From Streptomyces sp. NBC_01262 (GTDB taxonomy: Bacteria; Actinomycetota; Actinomycetes; Streptomycetales; Streptomycetaceae): a stretch of 64,000 nucleotides of DNA. The stretch covers positions 1,984,001 to 2,048,000 of the forward strand of contig NZ_CP108462.1 in NCBI RefSeq assembly GCF_036226365.1, in the 5' to 3' direction. The translations under genes and the position numbers were made by a program. Positions within the stretch are counted from its first letter, which is position 1. Each line of letters starts with the position of its first letter. Under the pieces are notes generated by a model. It was not told the DNA's origin. It ran no database searches and saw nothing but the letters and a program-made list of their open reading frames with translations. This document shows, piece by piece, positions 52,658 to 61,691 of this stretch.

Positions 52658-55516
52658 GTGGAGCAAGGCTTCGGCGTGCCGGCCAGACCCCGTCCCGACC
52701 AGGTGATCGGGCGTGGCGATGTGCTCTCGCGTGCGCGCGGGCAGCTGTCCCAGGGCGGCAGCGTGCTGCTGTACGGGCCGGCGGGCATCGGCAAGTCCGT
52801 CATCGTTCGAACGCTCGGCGCCGAGTTCGCCGGGGACGGGACCACGGTCCTGAGGTGTTCGGCGACCGAGTCGGAGTCGCATCTGCCGTTCCTCGCCCTG
52901 GTCGATCTGCTGGGCCTGGTCGCGGACGAGGTGGCCGATGTGCTGCCCGCACCGCAGCGGGCGGCGCTGGAGTCGGCGCTGACCGGCCGCGGGGAGTCCT
53001 CGGAGCAGCGGGACGGGCTCGCGCTGCGGCTGGCCGTGCTGTCGGTGCTGCGCGCGCTGGCGGCCAGGGGCCCGGTGCTGATCGTGGTGGACGACCTGCA
53101 GTGGATGGACCCGGCCAGCGCCGAGCTGCTGGCCTTCGCCGCGCGCCGGGTCAGCGGGCTGCCGGTGCGGATGATCGGCGCCGTACGGACCGACGGGGAT
53201 CCGCAGGATCACCACGACCGGTATGTGCGCGCCTTCCCCTCGCAGGCGCTGACGCTGCAGATCCCCGCGCTGTCGCGGGCCCAGGTCTCGGAGCTGCTGG
53301 CGGACCGCGGGCACGCGGACCTGCCCCGGGCGGTGCAGCGGGACATCCACCGCACCAGCGGCGGCAATCCGCTCTTCGCGCTGGAGCTGGGCCGGGCACT
53401 GGCCGAGAGCAAGACCCCGCCCCGGCCCGGTGAGCCGCTGCCGGTGCCGACCTCGCTGCGCACGCTGGTGCTCAACCGGCTCGGCATGCTGTCCGCCGAG
53501 ACCCGCCGCACCCTGCTGATCGCCTGCGCGGGCGCCCGCCCCACCCTGTCGCTGCTGCGCAGCGCGGGCCGGACCAACGCCGAGGCCGAGATCTCGGTGG
53601 CGTCCGCCCTCGGGCTCGTCGAGACCGACCATGACGGCGTCGTCCGCTTCGCCCACCCGCTGATATCCGCGGCGCTGTACGCCGAGGCCCTGCAGGAGGA
53701 CCGCCGCACCGCGCACGCCGCGCTCGCCGAGGCGGCCTCCGACGTCATCGAACGCGCCCGCCACCTGGCACTGGCCACCCCCGGCCGGGACGAGCTGGTC
53801 GCCAGCGGACTGGCCGAGGCCGCGGTGGTCGCCGCCGAACGCGGGGCCCCCGGGGTCGCCGCCCAGCTCGGACTGCTCGCCGCCCGCCACACGCCGTTCG
53901 GCGACGCGGACACGGCCAACCTGCGGCGGCTCGACGCCGCCGACCACGCGCTGCGCGCCGGTGAGACCGACCTGGCCGGCACCATCGCCCGGGACGTGCT
54001 GGTCACCGCCACCAGCCCGGCCGACCGGGTCCGGGCCTGGATCGTGGTGATCGCCTCGGTCGAGCACTCGCTCTCCGACGTGGACGACATCTACCCGCAG
54101 GCCCTGGCCGACGCGGGCGAGGACCCCGGGCTGCAGGCCCTCGTACGCTACGAGCTCGCCTGGCGGATCCTCCTGATCGACGGCGCGATGGCCGAGGCCG
54201 CCGCCGAGGCGGGCCGGGCCGCCCGGCTGGCGGCCGAGGCGGGCGACCGGCGCACCGAGCTGTTCGCCCTGAGCTTCCAGGCGCTCAACGAGGCGCTGTC
54301 CGGCCACCCGGACGCCGAGGCGACCCTCGCCCTGGCCACGGCCGAACCGCAGGACCCGCAGGTGGCCGTGCACCACAACGGCCCGCAGTACATCCGCTTC
54401 CGGATCCTGCACATGAGCGACCAGCTCGACGAGGCCCGGGCGACGATCACCTGGCTGCTGAGCGAGGCCCGGCGGCGCGGCGCGGTGGAGGGCGAGATCG
54501 TCTTCGCCCGCGGGCTCGCCGAGACCGAGCTGCGGTCCGGGCGCTGCGGCACCGCGCTGGAGCTGGCCCGCGAGGGCCTGCGGCTGGTGGAGGACACCGG
54601 CATGTACGAGGTCCCGGCCCTGCGCGACGCGGCACTGGCCGAGGCCTCGGGCGGCAGTGTGCAGCGGGCGCTCTCCCTCGCCCAGGACGGCGTACGGCGG
54701 GCCGAGGCCTACGGGGACATGTCGTACCTGTCCCGCGCCCTGTGCGCGCTGGGCCACGCCCAGCTCGTCGGCGCGGACCACCGGGGCGCGGTCGACACCC
54801 TGCGGCGGGTCCGTGAGCTGGAGCGCGAGATGGGCGTCACCGATCCCTCGCGTGACCGCTGGCACGGCGACCTCGCCGAGGCGCTGGTGCGCGTCGGCGA
54901 GCTGGACGAGGCGCAGGCCGTGATCGACGCCACCCGCATCCCGGCCACCCGGCTGGGCCGGGCCAGCATCCTGGCGGTCCTCGACCGCTCCGAGGCGCTG
55001 GTCAGGGCCGCCCGCGGTGACCTGGACGGGGCCGCGGCGCTGCTCACGGACGCCCGTGACAGGCTCGGCGCGCTCGGCTACGCACTGGAGGAGGCGCGGG
55101 CCTCCCTCGCCCTGTCCCGGGTCGAGCGGGAACGGCACAATCCGGCCGCCGCCCGTACCGCCCTCAACGATGCCGCGCGCATCTTCAAGCGCGCCAAGGC
55201 GCTGCCCTGGCTGGAGCTGGTCGGCGCGGGTCCGGCGGCTTCCCCCGCACCGGCCGGGACGGCGGAGGCGTCGGCGCCGGCCGCCGAGCAGGCCCACGCG
55301 GACCAGGGGATCCCGGACTTCAGCACGCTCGCCGCGATGGAGCGTCAGGTCGCCGCGCTGGTCCTGGAGGGGGCCACCAACCGCGAGATCGCGGCGACGC
55401 TCTTCATCAGCGTGAAGACGGTCGAGGCCACCCTCACCCGGGTGTACCGCAAGCTGGGGATCAGGTCCCGGGTGGACATCGTCCGGCTGGCCGCGAAGCG
55501 GCGGGCGGCGGGCTGA
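52658..55516 (+). CDS. LuxR-family large ATP-binding regulator (LAL)
   Basis: A 952-residue regulator. GTG 52658 is chosen because GGAGGGAG lies about 10 bases upstream; a TTG 12 codons earlier is the alternative. The N-terminal AAA-type ATPase has Walker A YGPAGIGKS and Walker B VLIVVDDLQWMD; the middle 500 residues are helical TPR-like repeats; the C-terminal LuxR HTH is LAAMERQVAALVLEGATNREIAATLFISVKTVEATLTRVYRKLGIRSRVDIVRLA. LALs in Streptomyces control secondary metabolism or sugar genes; target unknown here, with no gene cluster next to it. Confidence 0.93.
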   Translation: MEQGFGVPARPRPDQVIGRGDVLSRARGQLSQGGSVLLYGPAGIGKSVIVRTLGAEFAGDGTTVLRCSATESESHLPFLALVDLLGLVADEVADVLPAPQRAALESALTGRGESSEQRDGLALRLAVLSVLRALAARGPVLIVVDDLQWMDPASAELLAFAARRVSGLPVRMIGAVRTDGDPQDHHDRYVRAFPSQALTLQIPALSRAQVSELLADRGHADLPRAVQRDIHRTSGGNPLFALELGRALAESKTPPRPGEPLPVPTSLRTLVLNRLGMLSAETRRTLLIACAGARPTLSLLRSAGRTNAEAEISVASALGLVETDHDGVVRFAHPLISAALYAEALQEDRRTAHAALAEAASDVIERARHLALATPGRDELVASGLAEAAVVAAERGAPGVAAQLGLLAARHTPFGDADTANLRRLDAADHALRAGETDLAGTIARDVLVTATSPADRVRAWIVVIASVEHSLSDVDDIYPQALADAGEDPGLQALVRYELAWRILLIDGAMAEAAAEAGRAARLAAEAGDRRTELFALSFQALNEALSGHPDAEATLALATAEPQDPQVAVHHNGPQYIRFRILHMSDQLDEARATITWLLSEARRRGAVEGEIVFARGLAETELRSGRCGTALELAREGLRLVEDTGMYEVPALRDAALAEASGGSVQRALSLAQDGVRRAEAYGDMSYLSRALCALGHAQLVGADHRGAVDTLRRVRELEREMGVTDPSRDRWHGDLAEALVRVGELDEAQAVIDATRIPATRLGRASILAVLDRSEALVRAARGDLDGAAALLTDARDRLGALGYALEEARASLALSRVERERHNPAAARTALNDAARIFKRAKALPWLELVGAGPAASPAPAGTAEASAPAAEQAHADQGIPDFSTLAAMERQVAALVLEGATNREIAATLFISVKTVEATLTRVYRKLGIRSRVDIVRLAAKRRAAG

Positions 55517-55588
55517 CGTCACGTCATGTCGCCTGCGCCTGATGCGACTTCAGTGACCGGAACCTAACCGAGGGTTATCCCTATCCGG

Positions 55589-55602
55589 CCCCCGCAAGGG
55601 GG
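55589..55602 (+). terminator. hairpin with GCAA tetraloop after the LAL gene
   Basis: CCCCCGCAAGGGGG: 5-bp GC stem and GNRA-type tetraloop, 73 bases beyond the LAL stop, followed by TTCCC. Confidence 0.5.
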
Positions 55603-55793
55603 TTCCCTCATTGGGGGCGTGGCTCGGCCACCCCTAACTTGAGGATCGCACAGTAACAACAACCTCTTCAAACACGGCAGTTGACGGCAATGGCGTCGAC
55701 GGCTGCCGTGCCGTGCGCGTGGTGCGACACCACATCCCCCCACACCCGCAGGGCCGCGCGCTCCCCCCACCGGCAATCTTTGAGGAGTTCCAC

Positions 55794-56588
55794 ATGTTCA
55801 GCCTTACCCGTGCGGGCAAGGCCGTCGCCGCGGTCCTCGCGACCGCGGCGACGTCCGCCGCCCTCCTGGTCGGCGCATCGGCAGCACAGGCCGATGTCCA
55901 CGCCAGCATCGTCGGCGGCTCGACCACCACGACCACCGCCTATCCGTTCATGATGCAGATCACCGACGCCTCGCAGAACCAGTTCTGCGGCGGCACGCTG
56001 GTCTCCTCCACCAAGGTCGTCACCGCCGCCCACTGTATGGTCGGCGAGACCACGAGCAGCGTCCGTGTCGTCGGCGGCCGCACCTACCTCAGCGGCACGA
56101 ACGGCACCGTCAGCAGGGTCAGCAAGATCTGGATCAACCCCGACTACACCGACGCCACCAACGGCGACGACGTGGCCGTGCTGACCCTGTCCACCGCGAT
56201 GTCGTACACCACGGCCTCGTACGTCTCCGCCAGCCAGACCAGCATCTACGCGGCCGGCACCACCGCCCGCATCCTGGGCTGGGGCACCACGTCGGAGAGC
56301 GGCAGCTCCTCCAACCAGCTGCGGACGGCGACGGTTCCGATCGTCTCCAACTCCAGCTGCGCGAGCTCCTACGGCTCCGACTTCGTCGCCAGTGACATGG
56401 TCTGCGCCGGCTACACCTCCGGCGGCGTGGACACCTGCCAGGGCGACAGCGGCGGCCCGCTGCTCATAGGCGGCGTCCTCGCAGGCATCACCTCCTGGGG
56501 TGAGGGCTGCGCCGAGGCCGGCTACCCCGGCGTCTACACCCGCCTGACGACCTTCTCGTCACTGGTGACGACGCAGATCAACTCCTGA
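55794..56588 (+). CDS. secreted trypsin-like serine protease (S1)
   Basis: A 264-residue precursor close to Streptomyces griseus trypsin. GAGGAG precedes ATG 55794. A signal peptide (LTRAGKAVAAVLATAATSAALL, ending AQA) and a very short propeptide (DVHAS) precede the mature N-terminus IVGG. The triad is complete: His in TAAHC, Asp in NGDDVAVL, Ser in CQGDSGGPL. Asp six residues before the Ser (VDTCQGDS) sets Arg/Lys specificity. Six cysteines fit three disulfides. Extracellular protein degradation. Confidence 0.95.
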   Translation: MFSLTRAGKAVAAVLATAATSAALLVGASAAQADVHASIVGGSTTTTTAYPFMMQITDASQNQFCGGTLVSSTKVVTAAHCMVGETTSSVRVVGGRTYLSGTNGTVSRVSKIWINPDYTDATNGDDVAVLTLSTAMSYTTASYVSASQTSIYAAGTTARILGWGTTSESGSSSNQLRTATVPIVSNSSCASSYGSDFVASDMVCAGYTSGGVDTCQGDSGGPLLIGGVLAGITSWGEGCAEAGYPGVYTRLTTFSSLVTTQINS

Positions 56589-56607
56589 CGATCCGTCAGG
56601 CAATACC

Positions 56608-56650
56608 AGGGGGCGCGGTGCGCCGCTACGAACGGTTCCCCGCGCCCCCT
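56608..56650. terminator. long hairpin after the trypsin gene (common Streptomyces intergenic element)
   Basis: AGGGGGCGCGG (56608-56618) pairs with CCGCGCCCCCT (56640-56650) across a 21-base loop. AGGGGCGCGG elements of this kind recur in Streptomyces intergenic DNA and act as terminators; lies 20 bases beyond the stop. Confidence 0.65.
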
Positions 56651-56720
56651 ATCCACCAACGCCGCGACCTCCGCCCGAAGGGCGGGGGTCTGCGGTTGTT
56701 CTGCGGCTTCTTCAGCTTCT

Positions 56721-57809
56721 TCAGCCGAATTCGACGACGTGCACCGCACCCGGGTCCGTCGTCGCGAGCAGCCGCTCCGCCTCCCGCGTGAGCGCCGCCC
56801 GGTCCGCGCGGGCCAGCGGCCCGAAAGGGCTGACCGTCAGCGTCGCGCAGCCGCGGGCGCGGTCGACGCGCCAGGTCCCCGCGACGAAGCCGTCCACCAG
56901 GACCGCGGCGCGGATGATGCCGTTGACGGTCATCAGCCGGGACCGGTGCTCGTCGGCGAGGATCCGGCTCCGGTCGGCATGGGACAGCGTGAGGTTGTCG
57001 AAGTCGGCGACCAAGCGCGCGGAGACGGGCGTGCCGGGATCCGGGAGCGGCGGGGCGTCGGGCAGGTCGTACAGGACGCGGCCGCGCTCGTCGTGGTACG
57101 TACGCAGCTCCATCCCGGCGAAGACGGACCGCAGCCCCGTCAGACCGGACCATTTCTGGGCGTCGGCCACGGAGGCCGGGCCGAAGGCCGCCAGATAGCG
57201 CCGTACGACACCGGCCGGGTCCGGGGCGGCGAGCGGCTCGCCGAGCCAGTGCTCGACGGTCGTGTAGAGGACCCGGCCGCCCTCGCCCCACAGACCCCGG
57301 GGCGGCAACTGGACCAGCGGCAGCCAGCTGCGCAGGGCGTTGACGAGCGAGGCCGGATCGGCGCCGGGCCAGCGGGCGGCGAGCAGGCTCCGCAGTTCCG
57401 CGGGATCGCGGGGCCGCTCCTCGACGAGGCCGCGCCCGAAGGCCGTCACCTCGACCCGGTCCGCCCCGTCGAGCCCGCGGGCCCAGTTGCTGCTGGCGAA
57501 GACCTTGTCGAGCATGGGCTGGAGCACCGGCCGCAGCCGCAGCGCGTCCCGCGCACTGACCAGGTGCACCGTGCTCCGCATCAGCACCAGCCGTACCGCC
57601 TCGCGGTCCCGCAGCAACCCGGCCAGATCGTCGAGCTCGAAGCCGTCGAGCCGCGTCCACAGCCCGATGTACGCCGACTCCGGGGCCTGGGACTGGAGCC
57701 CGAGCAGATGCTCGACGGCCTCGGCGGCGCCCGTCGCAGAGCGCTCGATCAGCAGCTGGCGCCCCAGCAGGGCCCGGTTGAGGGCGCGGCGGTCCAGCAC
57801 GGTCGGCAT
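56721..57809 (-). CDS. winged-helix (HTH_42) protein, AlkZ/YcaQ-like DNA glycosylase family
   Basis: A 362-residue protein. The N-terminus VLDRRALNRALLGRQLLIER...VEHLLGLQSQAPESAYIGLWTRLDGF carries the tandem-winged-helix start and the Gln-x-Gln motif (Gln39, Gln41), which in AlkZ-type enzymes forms the glycosylase active site that unhooks interstrand crosslinks. Further family blocks: LVLMRSTVHLVSARDALRLRP, YLAAFGPASVADAQKWSGL and LVADFDNLTLSHADRSRI, TVNGIIRAAVLVDGFVAGTWRV. Could be DNA repair or self-resistance. Divergent from the sensor phosphatase. Confidence 0.82.
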   Translation of the reverse strand: MPTVLDRRALNRALLGRQLLIERSATGAAEAVEHLLGLQSQAPESAYIGLWTRLDGFELDDLAGLLRDREAVRLVLMRSTVHLVSARDALRLRPVLQPMLDKVFASSNWARGLDGADRVEVTAFGRGLVEERPRDPAELRSLLAARWPGADPASLVNALRSWLPLVQLPPRGLWGEGGRVLYTTVEHWLGEPLAAPDPAGVVRRYLAAFGPASVADAQKWSGLTGLRSVFAGMELRTYHDERGRVLYDLPDAPPLPDPGTPVSARLVADFDNLTLSHADRSRILADEHRSRLMTVNGIIRAAVLVDGFVAGTWRVDRARGCATLTVSPFGPLARADRAALTREAERLLATTDPGAVHVVEFG

Positions 57810-57887
57810 GGGGCCAGCCTAGGATGCCGCCGACCACCTCACGCGTACCGGTCGCCTCTTCGGACCGGGCAGTGTAGACATGGGCTT

Positions 57888-60560
57888 ATGGTCCGGCTGT
57901 GGGGCCGGGTACGCAGCGTGGCCGGTCAGGTCTTCGTTCTGCAGGTCGTGGTCGTGCTGCTGCTCGGCGTGGGCGCGGTGGCGGCCCTTGTGCTGCAGGC
58001 GGGCCACGACAGCACGGTGGAGGCCCGCAACCGCTCGCTCGCCGTCGCCCAGACATTCGCGAATTCGCCGGGGATCGTCCAGGCACTGGCCTCGGCGGAC
58101 CCCACCGCCGTGCTGCAGCCACGGGCCGAGGCGGCCCGTAAGGGGTCCGGGGTCGACTTCATCGTGGTGACGGACACCAACGGGATCCGCTACACCCACC
58201 CCAAGCCGGACCGGATCGGCAAGAAGTTCGTCGGCAACCTGAAACCGGTGCTGGCGGGGGGCATCGTCACGGAGACGATCAACGGGACGATCGGGCGGCT
58301 GGTGCAGGCGACCGTCCCGGTCTTCAGCGAAGGGGACGGCAAGGGCCGGGTCGTGGGGATCGTCTCGGCCGGGATCACGCTCAGCAAGGTGCGCGGTGTC
58401 GTCGACCGGGAGCTGCCGATCCTGCTGGGTGCGGCGGCGGCCGGGCTGGCGCTGGCCACGGCCGGGACGGCGGCGGTCAGCAGCCGGCTGCGGAGGCAGA
58501 CGCACGGGCTGGGGCCCCTGGAGATGACCCGGATGTACGAGCACCATGACGCGGTGCTGCACTCCGTGCGCGAGGGCGTCCTGATCCTGGACGGCGAACG
58601 GCGGCTGCTGCTCGCCAACGACGAGGCCAGGCGGCTGCTCGATCTGCGCCCCGACGCCGAGGGCCGCCCGGTCACCGAGCTGGGCCTGAATCCGCAGGCC
58701 ACCGAGCTGCTGGCGTCCGGACGCGTCGCCACCGACGAGGTGCTGCCGGCCGGCGACCGGCAGCTGGCGGTGAACAACCGCCCCACGGACCGTGACGGCG
58801 GGCCGCCGGGCAGCGTCGCGACGCTGCGCGACTTCACCGAGCTGCGGGCCGTGTCCGGGCAGGCCGAGCAGGCGCAGACCCGGCTGCGGCTGCTGTACGA
58901 CGCGAGCGTGGCGATCGGCACCACGCTGGACGTCGTACGGACCGCCGAGGAGCTCACCCAGGTCGCGGTGCCCAGGCTCGCGGACTTCGTCACCGTGGGG
59001 CTGGTGGAGTCCGTGCTGCACGGCGAGGAGCCCCGGCTCGGGGGCGCCGCCGAGCTGCGCCGGGTCGCGGTCAACGGCATCCGCGACGACCACCCGCTCT
59101 ACCCGCCGGGACGGCTGGTGCGCTGGGGCCCGGACACCCCGATGGGGCACAGTTTCGGCACCGGCGAGCCGGTGCTCGTAACCGATCTCAGTGACGCGAT
59201 GGAGTGGGTGGAGCAGGACCCGGAACGGATGCGCAGGGTGCTCGACTACGGCATCCACTCGCTCATGACGGTCCCGCTGAAGGCCCGGGGCGTGCTGCTG
59301 GGCATGGTGAACTTCTGGCGCCTCGACCGGCCCGGGCCCTTCGAGGAGGGCGACCTGTCACTGGCCGAGGAGCTGGTCGCCCGGGCCGCGGTCTGCATCG
59401 ACAACGCCCGCCGCTACACCCGCGAGCACGCCATGGCCGTCACCCTGCAGCGCAGCCTGCTGCCGCGCGGGCTGCCCGAGCAGAGCGCCCTGGACGTCGC
59501 CCACCGCTATCTGCCCGCCCAGGCCGGGGTCGGCGGCGACTGGTTCGACGTGATCCCGCTGCCCGGCGCGCGGGTCGCCCTGGTGGTCGGGGACGTCGTG
59601 GGCCACGGGCTGCTGGCCGCCGCCACGATGGGGCGGCTGCGCACCGCCGTGCACAACTTCTCGACCCTGGACCTGCCGCCCGACGAGCTGCTGGGCCACC
59701 TGGACGAGCTCGTCGGCCGGATCGACCAGGAGGAGTCGCCCGGCGCCGGGGGCGAGCTCGCCATCGCGGGCGCCACCTGCCTGTACGCCGTGTACGACCC
59801 GTCCTCCGGGCGGTGCGTCCTGGCCCGGGCCGGCCATCCCCCGCCCGCCCTGCTGCTCCCCGACGGCACCGTCGAATTCCCCGACCTGCCCGCCGGACCG
59901 CCGCTCGGGCTGGGCGGGCTGCCCTTCGAGACCGCCGAGCTGGACATCCCCGAGGGCAGCCTCCTGGTCCTGTACACCGACGGGCTCGTCGAGTCCCGCA
60001 CCCGCGACATCGACGTCGGCCTCGAAATGCTGCGCGCGGCCCTGGCGGGGCACCCCGGCCGCTCCCCCGACGACACCTGCGCCGCCGTGCTCGACGCCCT
60101 GCTCCCGGACCGCCCCGGCGACGACATCGCCCTGCTCGCGGCCCGTACGCACCGCCTGCGCGCCGACCGCATCGCCGAGTGGGAGGTCCCGGCCGACCCG
60201 GCCGCCCTGTCCGGGCTGCGGGCCTCGGTCGCCCGGCGGCTGGGCGAATGGGGCCTGGACGAGCTGGCGTTCAGCACCGAACTGATCCTCAGCGAGCTGA
60301 TCACCAACGCCATCCGCTACGCGGCCGGGCCCATCCGCCTGCGCCTGCTGCGCGACCGCACCCTCATCTGCGAGGTCGCCGACGCCAGCAGCACCTCCCC
60401 GCACCTGCGCTACGCCGCCACCACCGACGAGGGCGGCCGCGGCCTCTTCCTGGTCGCCCAGTTCGCCGAACGCTGGGGCACCCGGTACACGACCGACGGC
60501 AAGGTGATCTGGGCCGAGCAGGGCCTGCCGGGAGCGCTCGGCCCTACGCCGCCGGGCTGA
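57888..60560 (+). CDS. sensor protein with Cache-like, PAS, GAF, SpoIIE phosphatase and HATPase domains
   Basis: An 890-residue membrane protein. ATG 57888 begins MVRLWGRVRSVAGQVF, right before the first membrane helix; the longer open frame upstream is a shadow of the divergent gene. Order: TM1 (VLQVVVVLLLGVGAVAALVL), extracytoplasmic CitA/DcuS-like sensor (FIVVTDTNGIRYTHPKPDRIGKKF), TM2 (ILLGAAAAGLALATAG), PAS (VREGVLILDGERRLLLAN), GAF (EELTQVAVPRLADFVTVGL...GIHSLMTVPLKARGVLLGMVNFW), PP2C phosphatase (GGDWFDVIPLPGARVALVVGDVVGHG, LLVLYTDGLVESR) and RsbW-type ATPase (LILSELITNAIRYAAGPI, GGRGLFLVAQFA). Phosphatase and anti-sigma kinase modules are in one chain. No antagonist gene beside it. 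Confidence 0.92.
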   Translation: MVRLWGRVRSVAGQVFVLQVVVVLLLGVGAVAALVLQAGHDSTVEARNRSLAVAQTFANSPGIVQALASADPTAVLQPRAEAARKGSGVDFIVVTDTNGIRYTHPKPDRIGKKFVGNLKPVLAGGIVTETINGTIGRLVQATVPVFSEGDGKGRVVGIVSAGITLSKVRGVVDRELPILLGAAAAGLALATAGTAAVSSRLRRQTHGLGPLEMTRMYEHHDAVLHSVREGVLILDGERRLLLANDEARRLLDLRPDAEGRPVTELGLNPQATELLASGRVATDEVLPAGDRQLAVNNRPTDRDGGPPGSVATLRDFTELRAVSGQAEQAQTRLRLLYDASVAIGTTLDVVRTAEELTQVAVPRLADFVTVGLVESVLHGEEPRLGGAAELRRVAVNGIRDDHPLYPPGRLVRWGPDTPMGHSFGTGEPVLVTDLSDAMEWVEQDPERMRRVLDYGIHSLMTVPLKARGVLLGMVNFWRLDRPGPFEEGDLSLAEELVARAAVCIDNARRYTREHAMAVTLQRSLLPRGLPEQSALDVAHRYLPAQAGVGGDWFDVIPLPGARVALVVGDVVGHGLLAAATMGRLRTAVHNFSTLDLPPDELLGHLDELVGRIDQEESPGAGGELAIAGATCLYAVYDPSSGRCVLARAGHPPPALLLPDGTVEFPDLPAGPPLGLGGLPFETAELDIPEGSLLVLYTDGLVESRTRDIDVGLEMLRAALAGHPGRSPDDTCAAVLDALLPDRPGDDIALLAARTHRLRADRIAEWEVPADPAALSGLRASVARRLGEWGLDELAFSTELILSELITNAIRYAAGPIRLRLLRDRTLICEVADASSTSPHLRYAATTDEGGRGLFLVAQFAERWGTRYTTDGKVIWAEQGLPGALGPTPPG

Positions 60561-61677
60561 CCCGGCCGGCTATCGGCGTGGCGTCGTGGTGGATCGGGGT
60601 GTGCGCGCCGGTCAGGGGGACGCCGGTGCCGCCGCGGCGGTTGGCGACGATCTCGGCGCCGATCGACAGGGCCGTTTCCTCGGGCGTACGGGCGCCGAGG
60701 TCGAGGCCGATGGGCGAGCGGAGGCGGTTGAGCTCCAGCTCGCTGAGGCCGGCTTCGCGCAGGCGCCGCAGGCGGTCCTCGTGGGTGCGGCGGGAGCCCA
60801 TGGCGCCGACGTAGGAAACCGGCATGCGCAGGGCGCGTTCCAGGAGGGGGACGTCGAACTTGGCGTCGTGGGTGAGGACGGTGATGACGGTGCGGGCGTC
60901 GGTGCGGGTGGATTCGAGGTAGCGGTGCGGCCAGTCGACGACGACCTCGTCGGCGTCGGGGAAGCGGGCAGGGGTGGCGAAGACCGGGCGGGCGTCGCAG
61001 AGGGTGACGCGGTAGCCGAGGAATTTGCCGATGCGCACGACGGCCGAGGCGAAGTCGATGGCACCGAAGACCAGCATGCGCGGGGGCGGCACGCTGGACT
61101 CGACGAGCAGGGTGAGCGGCTCGCCGCAGCGGCTGCCGCCGGACCCGATGAGGGCGGTGCCGGTGCGGCCGGATTCGAGCAGTGCGAGCGTCTCGGCGGC
61201 GGCGGTGCGGTCCAGCCCGGGGTCGCCGAGGGTGCCGGTGTGCGATCCGTCCGGGCGGACCAGGAGCCCGCGGCCGAGCAGGTCCGCCGGGCCCTGGACG
61301 ACCCTGGCCACGGCGGCCGCCTCACCGGCGACGGCGGCGGCCAGGGCGGCGGTGAACTGCGGGTGCCCGGAGATCCGCTGGATGAAGATGTCGATGACGC
61401 CGCCGCAGGTCAGGCCCACGGCGAAGGCGTCGTCGTCGGAGTAGCCGAAGCGGTGCAGCAGCGGTTCGCCGGTCTCCAGGACCTCCTGGCACAGCTCGTA
61501 GACCGCGCCTTCCACGCACCCGCCGGACACGCTGCCGACCGCCGTCCCGGCGGCGTCGACCGCCAGGGCCGCGCCGGGCAGGCGGGGCGCGCTGCCGCCG
61601 ACCGCGACGACGGTCGCGACGGCGAAGGAGCGGCCCTGGTCGCACCAGCGGTGCAGCTCGTCGGCGATGTCCAGCAT
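60544..61677 (-). CDS. XdhC-family xanthine dehydrogenase maturation factor
   Basis: A 377-residue protein. AAGGAGG lies 7 bases before ATG 61677. Both XdhC parts are present: the N-terminal ELHRWCDQGRSFAVATVVAVGGSAPRLPGAALAV...GSVSGGCVEGAVYELC with the conserved Cys, and the C-terminal Rossmann fold (RMLVFGAIDFASAVVRIGKFLGYRVTLCDARPVFATPARFPDADEVVVDWP, YVGAMGSRRTHEDRLRRL). XdhC inserts sulfurated molybdenum cofactor into xanthine dehydrogenase. It directly follows the large subunit gene (14-base gap). Its end overlaps the sensor gene by 17 bases. Confidence 0.93.
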   Translation of the reverse strand: MLDIADELHRWCDQGRSFAVATVVAVGGSAPRLPGAALAVDAAGTAVGSVSGGCVEGAVYELCQEVLETGEPLLHRFGYSDDDAFAVGLTCGGVIDIFIQRISGHPQFTAALAAAVAGEAAAVARVVQGPADLLGRGLLVRPDGSHTGTLGDPGLDRTAAAETLALLESGRTGTALIGSGGSRCGEPLTLLVESSVPPPRMLVFGAIDFASAVVRIGKFLGYRVTLCDARPVFATPARFPDADEVVVDWPHRYLESTRTDARTVITVLTHDAKFDVPLLERALRMPVSYVGAMGSRRTHEDRLRRLREAGLSELELNRLRSPIGLDLGARTPEETALSIGAEIVANRRGGTGVPLTGAHTPIHHDATPIAGRVSPAA

Positions 61678-61691
61678 CGGTCGGGCCTCCT

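Noticed and set aside
56739..57887. N-terminal extension of the sensor phosphatase by about 380 residues
   Set aside because: It is antisense to the winged-helix gene and Arg/Gly-rich; the family start is at the first membrane helix, 57888.
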